Positions 46,961-59,635 of a DNA stretch of 64,000 bases are shown here, one piece after another. The stretch's first letter is position 1. Each line of letters opens with the position of its first letter. This DNA comes from Histoplasma ohiense. Taxonomy: Eukaryota > Ascomycota > Eurotiomycetes > Onygenales > Ajellomycetaceae. Under the pieces are notes generated by a model. The model ran no database searches. It was given only the letters and a program-made list of their open reading frames with translations, and was not told the origin of the DNA. Location: assembly GCA_017607445.1 (NCBI GenBank), contig JAEVHH010000003.1, positions 4,402,001 through 4,466,000 on the forward strand. The letters are read 5' to 3'. Both the position numbers and the translations under genes were made by a program.

Positions 46961-48747
46961 TCAATCCTGAACAGCGACTTCGTCCTCCAGATCGTCGGCG
47001 ATGACCTCACCCCGGGCTCGGCGAATGACCCTTTCAATGCCATCCAAACCTCGCTTCAACACATCCATGTTCGGCCCATAACTCAACCTGACAAAGTGGT
47101 GGCAGGGACTGTCGAACAAATCCCGTCTCTTCGCCGGATTCAAGTCAAAAAATATCCCAGGAACAACAATCACCTTCTCCGTCAGCAGAGCGTTGAAAAA
47201 GTTCAGACCGTCCGAGATGTTCGCGGAGGCTGGGAGAGGGGGATCAAGTGCGGTAAGGTCCAGCCAGATATAGAATGTCGCATCCGGTACGTCCCTGATC
47301 TGAAATCCAATCTTCCCCAGCCGGTCTAGCACATAGTTCCGTTTTTCGCGGAAGTGGATTTGCAGAGCTTGCATCTCCTTACGAACGAGAGAGGGCTCCA
47401 GCATCGGGATTGCCGCCTCTTGAAATGGGACGTTGGCGCCCCCATCCAGGTAGGAGCCGGCGGAGGCAAGAGCGTCGATAAATTCCTTGGGTCCCAAGAT
47501 CCAGGCGATTCGCCAACCGGGAAGACGGAAGCGTTTGGTCAGACCATCGATGATGAGGACGTCTATTCGGTGATGATTAGTTCAATTAAGACGGAGTCTT
47601 TTGGAGAATAGTAAAACTATATCTAGTACGAACGTACCATCTGTCTCGACATCTTCGACATTAATTGCTCCGCTAGTAGTCGAGCCATCACAGCCGGTGC
47701 TATAGTTATATCCAGCGTAGAACTCGTCCAGGATAAGCGTTGCCCTTCCACGGCAGATATCTTGTATTTTGGCCAGCTCCGGGTTATTGATGACGTGACC
47801 TGTTGGGTTCCTGGGGTTCGACGTCAAGATGACCGAAGTGCCTCGAGCGATTTCTTCTGCAATCTTATCCTTGTGGATATGGTATCCGTCCGCGTCGGAT
47901 AGGGGCATTGGAACCGCGGCAAACTATTTCACACCCTACCCATCAACACACATAATTGCAATTTGATGGCTTGAGGGGATATTTCTTTGATATTGTACGG
48001 CAAAAGGTATAGAAGGGTAAATAAAAGGAGATTTCATTTACATTTTTGAACAACGACAGCATCTCCGAATACGCTGAGTAGTCCGGGATTGGAAACGAGA
48101 GGTATGAATTTCCTAATATTGCGGCAACTCGAATCAACCCCGCCCTTCCGCCGGGGACAATGCACACATTCTCCCAAGTATAGCCCTGCTTCCCCTGTCG
48201 ATAATGTTCATTGTACAGTCTCGCCACTGCAGCACGGAGAGGCTTGATACCGGCAGTAGGGCCGTATTCACGAGATGCGGAGGTTATAGAGATCGAAGTG
48301 GGGCGGGGGAAGCTGCCGGCGATATCATCATCAGCTTCAGGGGCACCCTGTCCTAGATTCGCCCACAACGAAGGGTTTTCAAGGAACCCGTGTTCAGCAG
48401 CCCTCTCGGTGGTCCACACGACACCAGTTGAAGCGCGTGTAGCATCTAGCCCAGCGTGAGGACGATGGCCTTCGTGCGCATCACGGAACTGGCGATGGGT
48501 TTCGGAGGACTTCTCTGTATTCGACGTTTTGTTATAAATTTGAAAGTGGTAAGCAAATTAAGGATGACAGATTTGAGAAATATTGTCGACTTCAATAACC
48601 AGTCGACACGCTCTATTTTCAAAATTTTCAATTTGCCGTCAGGGTGGTGGTATATAACAAACCGTTCTGTGAGAGTTCTTTGCTGGCAGAGAAGCGGCGG
48701 GAGTGCGAGGGGCTAAGGATGGAGAGGCGACGACCTGAGAAGCTCAT
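46961..48747 (-). CDS. PLP-dependent aminotransferase, class I/II fold
   Basis: Four exons read by eye: 48,747-48,663, 48,514-48,042, 47,923-47,638 and 47,562-46,961; introns 148, 118 and 75 nt with GT..AG ends. They sum to 1,446 nt (481 aa) in one frame. Joins give LFKNFAAVPMPLSDADGY and VETDDVLIIDGLTKRF. Seen: TSNPRNPTGHV (cofactor-binding Asn region), ILDEFYAGYNY (Asp and Tyr contacting PLP), the Schiff-base lysine Lys291 in DGLTKRFRLPGWR, and FVRLSYGP with the carboxylate-binding Arg. The enzyme would move an amino group between an amino acid and a 2-oxo acid; the substrate is not inferable. The N-terminal ~60 residues (MSFSGRRLSI..., Ser/Arg-rich) might be a mitochondrial presequence, or exon 1 may be misassigned. 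It lies close to the nest edge but is intact. Confidence 0.82.
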
Positions 48748-48831
48748 TTTTGGGGCTTCAAGGGATACGAATATTCTAAGATTAAGGAAAATCTATACGG
48801 AAACTGTTCTTGTCTCTATGTTCTATCGAGT

Positions 48832-48858
48832 GGTGGTGGTGGTGGTGGTGGTGGTGGT
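48832..48858. repeat. (GGT)9 microsatellite upstream of the aminotransferase
   Basis: Nine GGT units about 85 bp upstream of the assigned ATG on the transcribed side; it reads (ACC)9 on the gene's strand. Confidence 0.9.
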
Positions 48859-50263
48859 GCTGTGGTGACTCTGGTGAGAAAGCGAAAGCGTCCAAGATTG
48901 CGCTTCCAGCACGGTCAATCAATTAAATCCCTCACTCATCAATGCGTGAACATCTGCTCTGCAACATGACTGGCCGTGGAACAATTCAGAGGCTAAGGGC
49001 CCATTCGCAAGACGCCCACTACGTAGCTGCGCATGTTGGTTGCGACATGAATGCATTGGCACGAATTGAATGATGGGAGTTACTAGTCACCAAACAGATG
49101 TGGATTTAAGTTCGGTTTGTTGATCTAGTAGTTATCACTGCGACAAGCAATGCCCACAAGTACAATCACCTCCGTATGTTTGCATACTATATAGCACTGG
49201 TAGCGGAATTTCGGATATTTCGAGGGTTTAACAAAGAGGGCTAAACGGGACGGCACAAATGATACATGCCTCTATGCTGGTTGTCCCCCCACGCGCCATC
49301 AGCGTCCCACATCGGCTACCTACTCCACGAAAGCACCAACACCAACCAAATCAAGTAACGGGGGAAACGAGAATGAAAAGCAAAGAAGCCAAGCGCGAAA
49401 TAACATAAAAAGAATGGAATAGAATAAATGTGAGATATGGATAAAGTAAATATGAAGTAAGACATAGTTAGATATACTGTATTTATAAAAAGTAGATTGC
49501 AAGCTATGCTTGCTCGACTCCGGCGGAAGAGCGAGAACAATCTTGAAGACCTCGCTTTGTCTCCAAGTGGAAAACCAACACAGGTAAAATTCAACATCTA
49601 CATAGGGTACGTTCAATCATACGGGGTCATTTCTTAGAGGATATAATGGAAAGGTCGAATCCAAACCAGACTGCTTCCATCGTCTCTTCCAAGTGGTGAT
49701 AAAGGGGAGCAATGGACGGTGATATCGGGGACAAGGAAAACGCTGTTGGGGCGGGGAGAAGTTGCGGCGCATCGGCGACTAACATAGGCATCCTTAGGGT
49801 AAAAGGATACCGGCATATTTTGATTTTCGTCAGCCTGTTCCGTTTCTTTCTCCTCAATGTCATTCCGCCGAAGACTGAAGCAAAAGACGAAGCATAAACG
49901 TATGTAAAAGAAGTTCCGCCGAGTGCAGGCGTGTGGATCGGTCGGCGTCTGACTGTCGTGCAGGACGTCGCTGCGTCCACGGAAATGGGAGAGGTACGGA
50001 ACGGGGAATCAAGTATTGAAAATCGACAACCAAGCAACGAAAGATAATCTTAAGCCAATCCTGGTAAATATCAATCGGAAGCAAGCATGTTATCGACGCC
50101 AAAAACTGCCATGGGATGCGTGCCTAGATCGACAAAAACGAAAAGAGGAATTAACAATAAAAAAAAAGCAAAAAAATTCAACGGGTGAAATGGAAAAAAA
50201 AATAAAAGATCATTCCCAATTGTTGCGCAAAGCTTCCAATCCATGCAATACGGTAGGTCAATC
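48859..50263. other. Intergenic between aminotransferase and cdc24
   Basis: Should contain the aminotransferase promoter and the cdc24 3' UTR. Short shadow ORFs only (for example 49,627-50,037 minus); no motifs recognised. Confidence 0.5.
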
Positions 50264-53200
50264 TCAATTTTCGACCGGTTGGCAAAAGAGTTGGATTTCT
50301 CCCACTTGACCATTGGCCAACATGTTTTTGTGCTGGTCGCGCCATTCCATAAAGGCAAGTTGAACGGCCTCGTCGCTATCGATCGTGACAAAGTCCCCAT
50401 CCTCATCGCGATATCTCAGTCTCACGGATTTGTTCCCAATCGACCTATCGGTGAATCGAGCAAGCTTTGCATCTACGCGATCTATTAGGGACCGGAAGAG
50501 AATGTTACTTGCGATAACCAGAGTGACATAATTGTCATCAAAGTTAACTTTTGCTTTCAATTGGCTGGGCATATAAAGTTCTTGTTCACCCCCATGATTC
50601 ACAGGAGATGAAATGGCAGAGTGCATTGGATTCGATGTGGGCGGCGGCTGCGAGCGGGGGTCGGGAAAATGATTTAATGGTAGTCCATGGCGTTGTTGCA
50701 TTCCCGGTGACTGGGTGGCAGCTCGAATAGGAAGAGTGTTGTTTATTGGAGAATTGTTTTGGCTGCGATTGACAGGTGCTATCATACTAGCCATGTGAGC
50801 AGGGATGGGAGGCACAGGCACGTTATCAACAGTCTGCATAGAATGCCCATTAACATGACGGCGGGATTCAGGTATATTGGAGTTGTGGTGGATATCAGGG
50901 CTACTTGCAGACCGCATTCGGGCCTGGGAAATCCCGCTGGATTGGCTATGGTGGGACGAAGAGAGCGGGGGAAGTGAAGGACGTTGGGCGCTTCGCGGAT
51001 TATTGTTGCTGAAATATGGGTTCGATGGAGTCCCGTCTCTTGACGCGGCTCTTGGCATGGCAGGGGCAGTGTACCGATTGGAGTCCTCAGTCCATGGCGT
51101 TGAAGGTGTGCCTTGACGGGAGTACGAAAACATGGTCGACTGAGAACTTGATCGCGTGGAAGTAGTGTCTGTTACTGGAGAAAAGTACGAATTTCCATTC
51201 CGATCTCCGGGAGAAATTGCCCCGTTAGCAAATTGCGTTGAAACCGAAAGTGGTGGTTCCGGCATGGGAAATCGTGGAGGCCGGATTGAGATTGGACCAG
51301 AACTGCTACTGCCTCCCGTGGCAGATCGCGCCCGCAAACTTGTACTTGAGGCATTCCGTGATACTGAAAAATCTGAAAAAGTATTACTCTCCCGGACCAG
51401 CTCCTCCTCTGCTTCGTACTCCTCCCGATACGGATTCTGAATTTTAGGGCCCATCTTGAGGTAGGTGAACTCCGTTTCAGATGTCCCTGTGTGTCGTGTA
51501 GCCCGCTCTTCATTTTGAATGGCTCGTTGTGTGTCAATATCTTTGCACCATTTACGCATCGTATCCTCGTTTTGGTACCGAATGGAAAAGTTGTCAACAA
51601 CGCCTGGATCACCCTTCCAGAAAATTTGGATTTTGTATGATCCTAAAGTTTGGTCTATTAGCAATGTATACCGGAACATACGCTCGTAACATCTATGCGA
51701 ATAACAAACTAACCTGGTTTTTGCACAGATAGGACTTCCGTAACATTGGCCATGTAAATTCTGCCCTTTAATTGAAGTCGTGGCTTTCCCTTTGGAGCAG
51801 CATTTGGTTTGTCTTTGCTCATCAGCTTCGTCTTTTGCTTGTTGGGATTCACATCTTTGCAGCAAAGCAGTATGCGTTCGAAAAGATAGATGTGATACTG
51901 GTTAAACAATAAGTCACAAGTTAGCAATAACTCCTGCCAAACGGTATATCCGAGTCCTTTATTTTTATGTGAAAAAAACGCTGGACGATTGTCCCTTCCA
52001 ATGGCCCAATGGAATGGAACTAGTCCAAGGAACAGTCCACGACAAAATATACATTGGGAATAAAGTAGAAGAAAAGCGCAATGAGAGAGGAGTTTCAACT
52101 TGGCGATTTTAATCCATGGCCAGTTGGTATCACCCTCTCATGCTATATGAAAAGCCTTCAGGAAGAGCGCATATGGATTGTGGGTAAAAGGATAGAAAAT
52201 ATCATAAAAGGGAATATCTGTCCTGCTCTTTCAACTTCTGCAAAGAAGAAAGGCGATCATCCAAGTTTGACTTCGCGTCCTCGTCAGAAATCATTAATTT
52301 ATCTTGAGGAGACAACGTATGTGAAGGTTGGTTATGTCCATAGCTACGGTATTAACTCTCTGATTTGTGTGAACGTGGACCAGGGGATGGCGAGGTGCAC
52401 GGAGACTGAAGTGTATCGCAAATAATGCCATCTGGTAGACACGAGGAAATGCATTCCATGGAAATGTTGGATTGTAAGGTAAACGGGTCATGTCTCCTAG
52501 AGCTAGAGCTAGGAGACAGCAGAGGCAAGGAAAATTTGTCAAAAGTTGGGAGGCTTAACCGTTTCATTGAGGTAGCCAGAAATTTTGGTCTCCACGTGAG
52601 AGCCGTAGACTCAGACCAATGAGGGGACAGATCCTGGGAAGTGGTTCCAAAGGGAAGGCATAATCCAGATAACATTTTTGGGGGAATTTGATCAGGGGCC
52701 AATGGAGGGATATATGACAGACACATTCGGATCTTCATTGGTTCTCTAGGGAAAGAGAGCCGACGATGTGAAGCGGGCCGGAGTTCAGCAGTATAATCTG
52801 TAAGAGATGTACGAACCTCTCTTTCTGTATCTCTGCCTCCATCGCCTTTCAACACAGTGAAAGTGCCAAATCGTAGTAGTTCCCCGAATACCTCAACCTT
52901 AAGCGCTTTCCAATCATCAACTCGGGAAGAGAGGTCTTCAACGGCGTTGGCAAGGTGCTCCTTATCAACTGCATGATTAGCTTGGTCTAAAACCGTTTGG
53001 ACCATGTCGATAGCGGTGGCAACATCGGCTACAAGGTCTTCACGACCGGTTTGTTTTTTAAGTTCCTATACACGGTTTTAGTGGCAATTGGCAAGCATTG
53101 GGTTACGAACAACACGATTTAGTCTTACCATGAGCATCAGGGGGTACTTTGTCAAGCGCTGAAATGGTTTAACGAAAAATCCGTTGAGTGTAGATGGCTG

Positions 53201-54171
53201 TGCCACCATTTGCTGGAAGTCAGCAGACCGTGGAGCGGCCTTGATCTTTTCCCATTCCCTTTGGCATACAGCATCACACCGGAGTTGATTGGCAATAAAA
53301 TGTTCATACTGGCGAAATCCTTCCTGGTGCTGTATAAATAGGTCACCCCAGTTTTGCATATCTTCCGGCAGGGCATTGTGTTGCTCCATTCTAATGAGGA
53401 ATCGTTGGGCGAAGTCGAGCAGGTTATTGAGGTTTAAAAAGATCTGGTGGCTTGAGTCGCCATTTAAAGCCCCAGTTTCTTCTAATTCCTTTTTCAGCGC
53501 TTGCAAATTCTGTAAGTGGTGGACGTAGTCTCTTTCGGTTTCCAGCAACTCTTTCAGAATATGCTCCTTCCGGGTCAGTTTAACCTTTTCGCCTTGGCGT
53601 GGTCCAGCACTCGCAATAGAGGGTTGGTAAAGCAGTCCCCGCATTTCGAGAATGTCTAGGACTCGACTGACCATTTTGATGACCTTTAAACCCAAATTAG
53701 CATTACAATCCAAAGCGAACGACACTTGCGCTGAGTCGAGGGAATATCCACCTTCACAAAGCCAGTGGTGCTTTCTCCATAAAGATCAGTGATAAGGAAG
53801 CAATCTTGTTGTGGAAACTCTAAATCTTGTAGGCAAGCTTGCAGAAACTTGAAAGTGGCCGCTTTCGGTCGCCTGGCCTCAGGTACTTTATCAGTGTCGA
53901 TAGTAAGGGGTTCTGCAGGGTTAGAAGCGTTGAAGATAGCCATCAGCGGGTATCCTTGCTTCAAACATCTCCACACAGATGCAACAGGGTCTATCGCATC
54001 CTCATTTCTGTCCATCTCTTCCATTTCTGCGAGATGGGCCTCGAAACCAGGGACTTCCGAGAGTCTCTTTTTGAGGCTCGCACAGCTTTGGAATAGCGAT
54101 TCACCCCCTCTCCGATTGATAATATTATCCTCGGCCATGACAGGGCCACCGTTCGCAGTTATGGAGTCCAT
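50264..54171 (-). CDS. cdc24: Cdc24, guanine nucleotide exchange factor for Cdc42
   Basis: Five exons by eye: 54,171-53,752, 53,683-53,129, 53,065-52,817, 51,897-51,714 and 51,642-50,264; total 2,787 nt (928 aa). Introns are 68, 63, 919 and 71 nt. Domains: CDC24-type calponin-homology region (~30-140); DH/RhoGEF (~175-340) with LKELLETERDYVHHL and the signature VKPFQRLTKYPLML (311-324); PH (~400-545, YHIYLFERILLCC, WCKDID); a long Ser/Pro-rich linker; and a C-terminal PB1 (~830-925) with OPCA motif RYRDEDGDFVTIDSDEA. Cdc24 activates Cdc42 at sites of polarised growth; the PB1 binds the scaffold Bem1. The domain set and length fit Aspergillus/Neurospora Cdc24. The 919-nt intron between DH and PH is abnormal in size, but splicing it joins EREYHIYLFE as in homologues. 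Confidence 0.88.
51898..52816 (-). other. 919-nt intron in cdc24 with a long in-frame extension
   Basis: Donor GTTCGT and acceptor TTTAACCAG. If the intron is retained, the exon-3 frame stays open for about 154 more codons (Ser/Pro-rich; RPASHRRLSFPREP, SPSSSSRRHDPF) to a stop at 52,352. No recognisable domain or repeat inside. Confidence 0.6.
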
Positions 54172-55472
54172 ATTTCCAGGCTATGGGAAATAGCTGGGCG
54201 GCTGTTTCTAATCGAAATCGAATTCAGTTATATCGTTCTGGCCAGTCTGCCTGGTCCTTTCCAGGAACTGAGACCATGAGTCGCCGAGCAAATTGGCTAT
54301 TCACAATATGATGGAAGCAACGTAAGGGTAAGTTTTGAAGGTAGGAAACTCCACGTAGTACGGATGAACTCTCGAAAACTTAAGGTGAAATGTAGGCCAG
54401 GAGAGAACCAGTAGAGATCGTGACCGGATAGGAGATAACGAATATCAGGGAAAGCGGTAAGACGGCAATCGAAAAAGGATGGTCCAAGTGACGCTGCTTT
54501 CTGAGAAGCTTGTCAGTATTTTACCATTATGTTGCAATATAAAGATTAGATAGGAGATATCAACGGGAATGGTGAAGCGAGGGGTACGTGCTCAACGGTA
54601 CTTCGTAGCTTACCTGGAAATACCACAGGTAAACAGGATGTCTGATTTGGCAGAGTAAAAGAACAAATGCTTATCAGAAGAAACGAAAGGATATAGCCAT
54701 GGGCGGTATACGCAGCAGCACAGGCGCCCAAGTAGGTGGAGGGTGGTTGGATTGTGTAGTGGTGTTTCAGGAGTTACGCTTTGGAGATCGTCGTTGTCGG
54801 CTCTTGCAGAGAGTCCTCGGCGGGCTAGCCGTTATTAGACATGGCGGCTGAGTGGATGACTAACTGACCAAAATGCATATTTCGGGTTTAGTGCCCCTTC
54901 ATTCTCGGCAATACTAGGGCTAACTAACTTATAGTAGTTAGTTAACTATCGAGCTGGCATGATGACTCAGCTGCCACCCAGGCTCCCGGAATAATATTTG
55001 GCCGTGCGACAAACGTCTCTGCCTCAACCTCCACAACCCGGAACATCGCGAAGAAGACAGGCGGCGGACATTTCCTGCTTCGACGAGTTTCGGGTGGGCT
55101 GGGATATGGCGAATCATTCCGGCAATCGGAGATTTATTTTAACAACTTACTGCGCTCGACACTCTTCGACACTCTCCTAACATAATCCCATTGTCCTTTG
55201 TATGTGTTCTCGCATAGCCTTTCTTTGTTTGACGCTTGGCGGGAACTCTAAACAAAACACTCGGAATACTGATAATTAATGCACTCTTCTGCTTGCTTTC
55301 TTCTCCTCTTTACAGGATCGTTTCGGGATATTGTTACCTCAAGAAACACTAAGGATGTAATAGCTTCCTACCTGGGACTAGGCTGCTTCATCATTCGTTG
55401 CATATATTTATCAAACTTCCACACCTCTCACACTTCACCAAACCTCAACAATAGCTTTAGAGCGACATTCTC
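54172..55472. other. Divergent promoter region of cdc24 and the F-box/WD40 gene
   Basis: 1.3 kb between two start codons pointing away from each other. CpG content is normal. A TAGTTAGTTAAC repeat lies at about 54,930-54,950. No gene recognised; 5' UTR introns are possible. Confidence 0.55.
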
Positions 55473-58195
55473 ATGGAACGCGACTCCACAGCAGCAACGG
55501 GCGCCGCACGTACATCAAAACCACAGGCCGGTAAATACCGTGGAGAATTTGCCCCTCCATCTGCGCTCGCATCGTTCAAGTTGGATGAAGGTTACTCTGA
55601 TGAAACCAGAGGCCAAGCAGAAAATGAAGTGATTCAAACCTCAGACGAAGGTGTAGGTCTTCCCAGCTGGATTCTTGCACACAATGAAGCGGACAGAGCA
55701 GGTAACATTTTGCCCTTCTCTTTCGACCCTTATGGTAGAGAAAAACAGATGGTAACCTTGTCGTCGCAGAATTGGCTTATAGCATATTGAGAACCTTAAC
55801 TACATCGACGGTTTCCTCAGTCGTTGATCGGCTAACTCCTTTGCTCCATATGGATCCTGTTCTCAAACTTCCCCCGGAAATCACTTCGGAAATATTCTCA
55901 TACCTTGACACCCCTACACTGCTCACCGCAGCACTTGCGTCTAGGGCTTGGAGAGCGAGGATCATAGATTCGCGACTGTGGAGGCATCTCTATATTCAAG
56001 AAGGATGGCGTTTCGACATGGACGCTGTTCGATCTTTCGAACAATCTCACTCGAAACCGCACTTCTCACTCAACCGAAAATCGAGAACAAGACACTCGGA
56101 TGCAGATATAGGGCAGCCAAAGCTAAAAAAGCGTGTCCCTCCAGGCTGGATCCATTCGAGGAGAGACTCTCGCGCTGACAATAATAATATACAAACTGCA
56201 AGCCCTCCTTGGAATGAGCAGCACGAGACAGTTGAGGCTGACAGCACTTCTGCCTCCGAGATTAATACCTTTCCTGATGCCGAGGGTGACCACGAGATGC
56301 GTGATGCCAGTCATGATGATTACTCAGTAGGGTTATCACAAGACCAAAACCGCCCTCGCCAACCATTAGGAGTTTTCAGCCCACTGCACAGCCGAAAATC
56401 GAGTCGAGCTGATGGGTTCGCGAGACATATGTCATTTTACTCGCCGCTGACGAATTATACCCCTCAAGTGAGGCCGCCACATCTCATGAGGACAGTTAAT
56501 GGTACATGCCGGTTGAATTGGCCATATCTCTATAGACAAAGGCGAAAACTAGAAGATAACTGGCGGAAAGGCCACTTCGTTAATTTCCAACTTCCTCATC
56601 CAGCATATCCCTCAGAGGCACATACGGAATGTGTATATACTATTCAATTCTCCGGAAAGTGGCTTGTCAGTGGGAGCCGCGACAGAACAGTGAGAGTCTG
56701 GAATCTGGAAACAAGGAGGCTAAGAGGGAACCCCTTGGTAGCGCACAGCAAATCAGTTCTCTGTTTGCAATTCGATCCAAGTCCAGAAGAGGATATAATC
56801 ATCTCTGGAAGCAGCGATAGAAGCGTGATAATTTGGCGATTTTCCACGGGTGAAAAGATCCACGAGCTCACAAATGCCCATCAGGATTCTGTACTGAACT
56901 TGAGATTTGATAAACGATATCTGGTGACATGCTCGAAAGACAAATTAATAAAAATTTGGAACCGCCATGAACTTTGTCCGACGGACAAAGACTACCCCTC
57001 TTTCTTTAATGGCACTGGTGTCAAATACCCATCCTATATCGTTGACACCTCTCTGATATCTCCTAGCGCACTGGAAGCTCAAATCGCAAATCGACAGATC
57101 AAGACACTACCACCTTACTCACTACTTATGACCCTTGACGGCCATGGTGCAGCTGTAAATGCGATTCAAATGAATGAAAATGAGATTGTCTCTGCCTCTG
57201 GCGATCGTTTAATCAAAGTATGGGATATACACAATGGTGCCTGCCTGAAAACTTTGATTGGTCACAAGAAAGGCATCGCGTGTGTTCAGTTTGATAGCCG
57301 GCGAATAGTAAGCGGGAGCAATGATGACACCGTTCGTATATACGATCATGCCTCGGCGGCTGAGGTCGCGTGTTTGCACGGGCACCGTGGACTCGTGCGA
57401 ACCGTCCAGGCTGGTTTTGGTGACCCACCTGGGGCAGACGAGACGTTGCGACTTGAAGCTATGGCGGTAGACACTCAATATTGGAAGGCTCGGCTCCGCG
57501 GCGACATCGCTGAATCGAGCTCAGCAGTCCGGCGCCTCCATAGATCATGCCCGGTACGAACGTCAGGGTCCAGAGACCCCAATGACATTATGGCTCTAGG
57601 AGCCAAAATCCCCCCTGGTGGTGGAGGAAGCTGCTGGGCACGCATTGTTTCTGGCTCTTACGATGAAAGTATCATCATATGGAAGAAAGACCACGAAGGA
57701 AAGTGGGTTATTGGACAAAGACTACGTCAGGATGAAGCTGTCAGAGCAGCCGGCGCGAATGTGGTTCCAGATACCAGGGCAACCAGCCAGCCAATTCCTC
57801 TGCCCCCAAGCCAAGCACCGCAAGGTTTTATTGGGTTACAATCTATGTCCCAAACCTCCCAGCAAAACTCATCTGCTTCAACAGTTCAGTCCAATGCGCC
57901 GAATGCCAATACAACGATACCTCTAGGCACAGCGAACGATGTAGTACCACCTTCCCTGAATGGAACAAATCAGCAACCTCCTCAAACACTTCAAAACCAA
58001 GCTCAGCCCCCACTACACGGTGTTAATAGACCACTAACTCTTCCCGCAGCTCATCCCACTGCCAGAGTTTTCAAACTACAGTTTGACGCCCGTCAACTTA
58101 TATGTGCTAGCCTGGATCACAGAATTGTGGGTTGGGACTTTGCAAACGGTGACCAGGAGCTTGAGTGGGCTTGTCAGTTTTTTACCGGCCTTTGA
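55473..58195 (+). CDS. F-box/WD40-repeat protein, probable SCF ubiquitin-ligase adaptor (FWD-1-like)
   Basis: Two exons, 55,473-55,701 and 55,770-58,195 with a 68-nt intron (GTAACA...CGTCGCAG); 884 aa. The join gives NEADRAELAYSILRTL. Seen: an F-box at ~106-150 (LKLPPEITSEIFSYLD, RLWRHLYIQEGW), then WD40 repeats from ~355: WLVSGSRDRTVRVWN, IISGSSDRSVIIWRF, LVTCSKDKLIKIWN, IVSASGDRLIKVWD, RIVSGSNDDTVRIYD, IVSGSYDESIIIWK and a last LICASLDHRIVGWD. Two long inserts lie between repeats, including a Gln/Pro/Ser-rich segment. F-box/WD40 proteins link phosphorylated substrates to Skp1-cullin ligases. Architecture resembles Neurospora FWD-1 and beta-TrCP/Slimb, rather than the sulfur regulator SconB/Met30, whose F-box sequence differs; this ortholog call is inference. 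Confidence 0.85.
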
Positions 58196-59020
58196 GGTTG
58201 TTTCGGATTTTGCGAATTTTGCGAAGCAGCCATGCAATATTCAATCAAGAATCTTTGGAATTAAATATTTTCTTCGTGCCCTTGTTTCCTTCTAATGCAT
58301 ACGCTTCTTTGATCTAGGTCCTAGTTACACGCCATGCCATACTGCCATTTTTTACAGCGTCTTTTCAAAAATGCATATATCGCCTAGCAAGCATGAATCC
58401 ATACTTTGTTTCCTCCAGCAAATTCTGTAGCGACGTCATTGGCACCTTATGAATTCTGTTACTCTAGCTTTTGTCTGGATGTATCTCCTTATCAGTGAAA
58501 TGTGCGCATTTTCGTTTTTGTGTATATTCCATGTTTACATTGTTCCGTTGACGGTTTCGCTACTGGTACGCGTTATATTGTTTTCTTGAATCAGCAAACG
58601 AATTATACTTTCCGACTGAGAACAATTTCATATTGCTTTTAGCTCGGCTCTCATCCATTTTTTGTGTTCCATTGAATGTTTCTGATGCTACCAGCCTGCC
58701 GCTCGCAAGGTAAAGGTTGCTTGCTATTCATGCGCAAAGAATCCTGCCTACCCATGACAGCTTCCCACAAGATTTCCCCCAGAGTCACACTTCGCAAGGT
58801 CCTGGGGGGTCCACTAAGGAACCCGGCGAGACGAGTTTAACAGGTAAAGAATAAACGTGAATCAACTAAATTTCTGCACCTTCAACCACTAATTATCCAA
58901 GGATTGAAACTAGGACTAAAATCCGAACAACGCAGTTGAGCGCGAAAATATTGATTAGACCCCTCAAACCGCACGCTCGAGTTTCCCCTTGTCATGCAAG
59001 ACAGGAGCCTTCGGACGAAG
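58196..59020. other. Intergenic, 3' side of convergent genes
   Basis: 3' UTR of the F-box/WD40 gene and of the secreted-protein gene. Nothing else recognised. Confidence 0.5.
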
Positions 59021-59635
59021 CTATTTAGCTACCAGATAAAAGCCGCGAATCCCCGGCTCGTTGAGCCACCATGTTAGGGCGTCTCCTGGTTGACCCGGGG
59101 TAAACCTTCCCAGAAAGCTCAGGGTGTGTCGACATGGAATCGATCCTATTAGAATTTTGCTTTTCCCCGCAGTAGGAAAGACAACTTGCTTTAACAAATG
59201 CCTCTTCTTGGGCGGATTATGCCATGTGGGGTATGTACGTGGTCTTTCTGTATACCAAGCCTTCGTGGTCCAGATATCTACCGAGCGATTTTGACCAGAG
59301 ACCAAATAGAATGGGTCACGGGAACTCGGCTTCCTCCACCACAGTGTGCAGTTCGTCATATTTGACCCTATGCCTCCGACCGTGAATGCAGACATCACAA
59401 CGTTCTCTCCACCAGTGCGGTCGACATGGAAGGTGTTGGTGAGGAATGGCTGGTCTGGGAACTTTTTGCTGAGGACGTCGAATGTCATATGGAATGGTCT
59501 GTTGGCGCCCGAAGGTGTTAAATCGAGAGTCGCGTTAAGGACGGGCTCGGCATTATTCGAAGGTGCTGCAATGGCTGCCCTGAGAAGGAAGAGCAGGGCC
59601 ACGCATATGGTCAGGGGAGAGGTGACAACAAGCAT
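59021..59635 (-). CDS. Small secreted protein of unknown function
   Basis: 204 aa, single exon. The N-terminus is a clear signal peptide (LTICVALLFLLRAAIAAPS, likely cleavage after AIA or AAP). The mature part has two cysteines (NMTNCTLWW and GSIPCRHTL) that could form one disulfide. N-glycosylation sequons are LNATL, SNMTN, NCTLW and QNRSV. Segments such as FHVDRTGGENVVMSAFTVGG and GFYLVAK suggest a compact beta-rich secreted domain, seen in many ascomycete hypothetical secreted proteins. I do not recognise the family and assign no activity. The gene stands alone, with AT-richer sequence toward 60 kb. Confidence 0.7.
   Translation of the reverse strand: MLVVTSPLTICVALLFLLRAAIAAPSNNAEPVLNATLDLTPSGANRPFHMTFDVLSKKFPDQPFLTNTFHVDRTGGENVVMSAFTVGGIGSNMTNCTLWWRKPSSRDPFYLVSGQNRSVDIWTTKAWYTERPRTYPTWHNPPKKRHLLKQVVFPTAGKSKILIGSIPCRHTLSFLGRFTPGQPGDALTWWLNEPGIRGFYLVAK

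Noticed and set aside
49627..50037. 136-codon minus-strand ORF after cdc24
   Set aside because: Likely the 3' UTR of cdc24; no motif and no start context.
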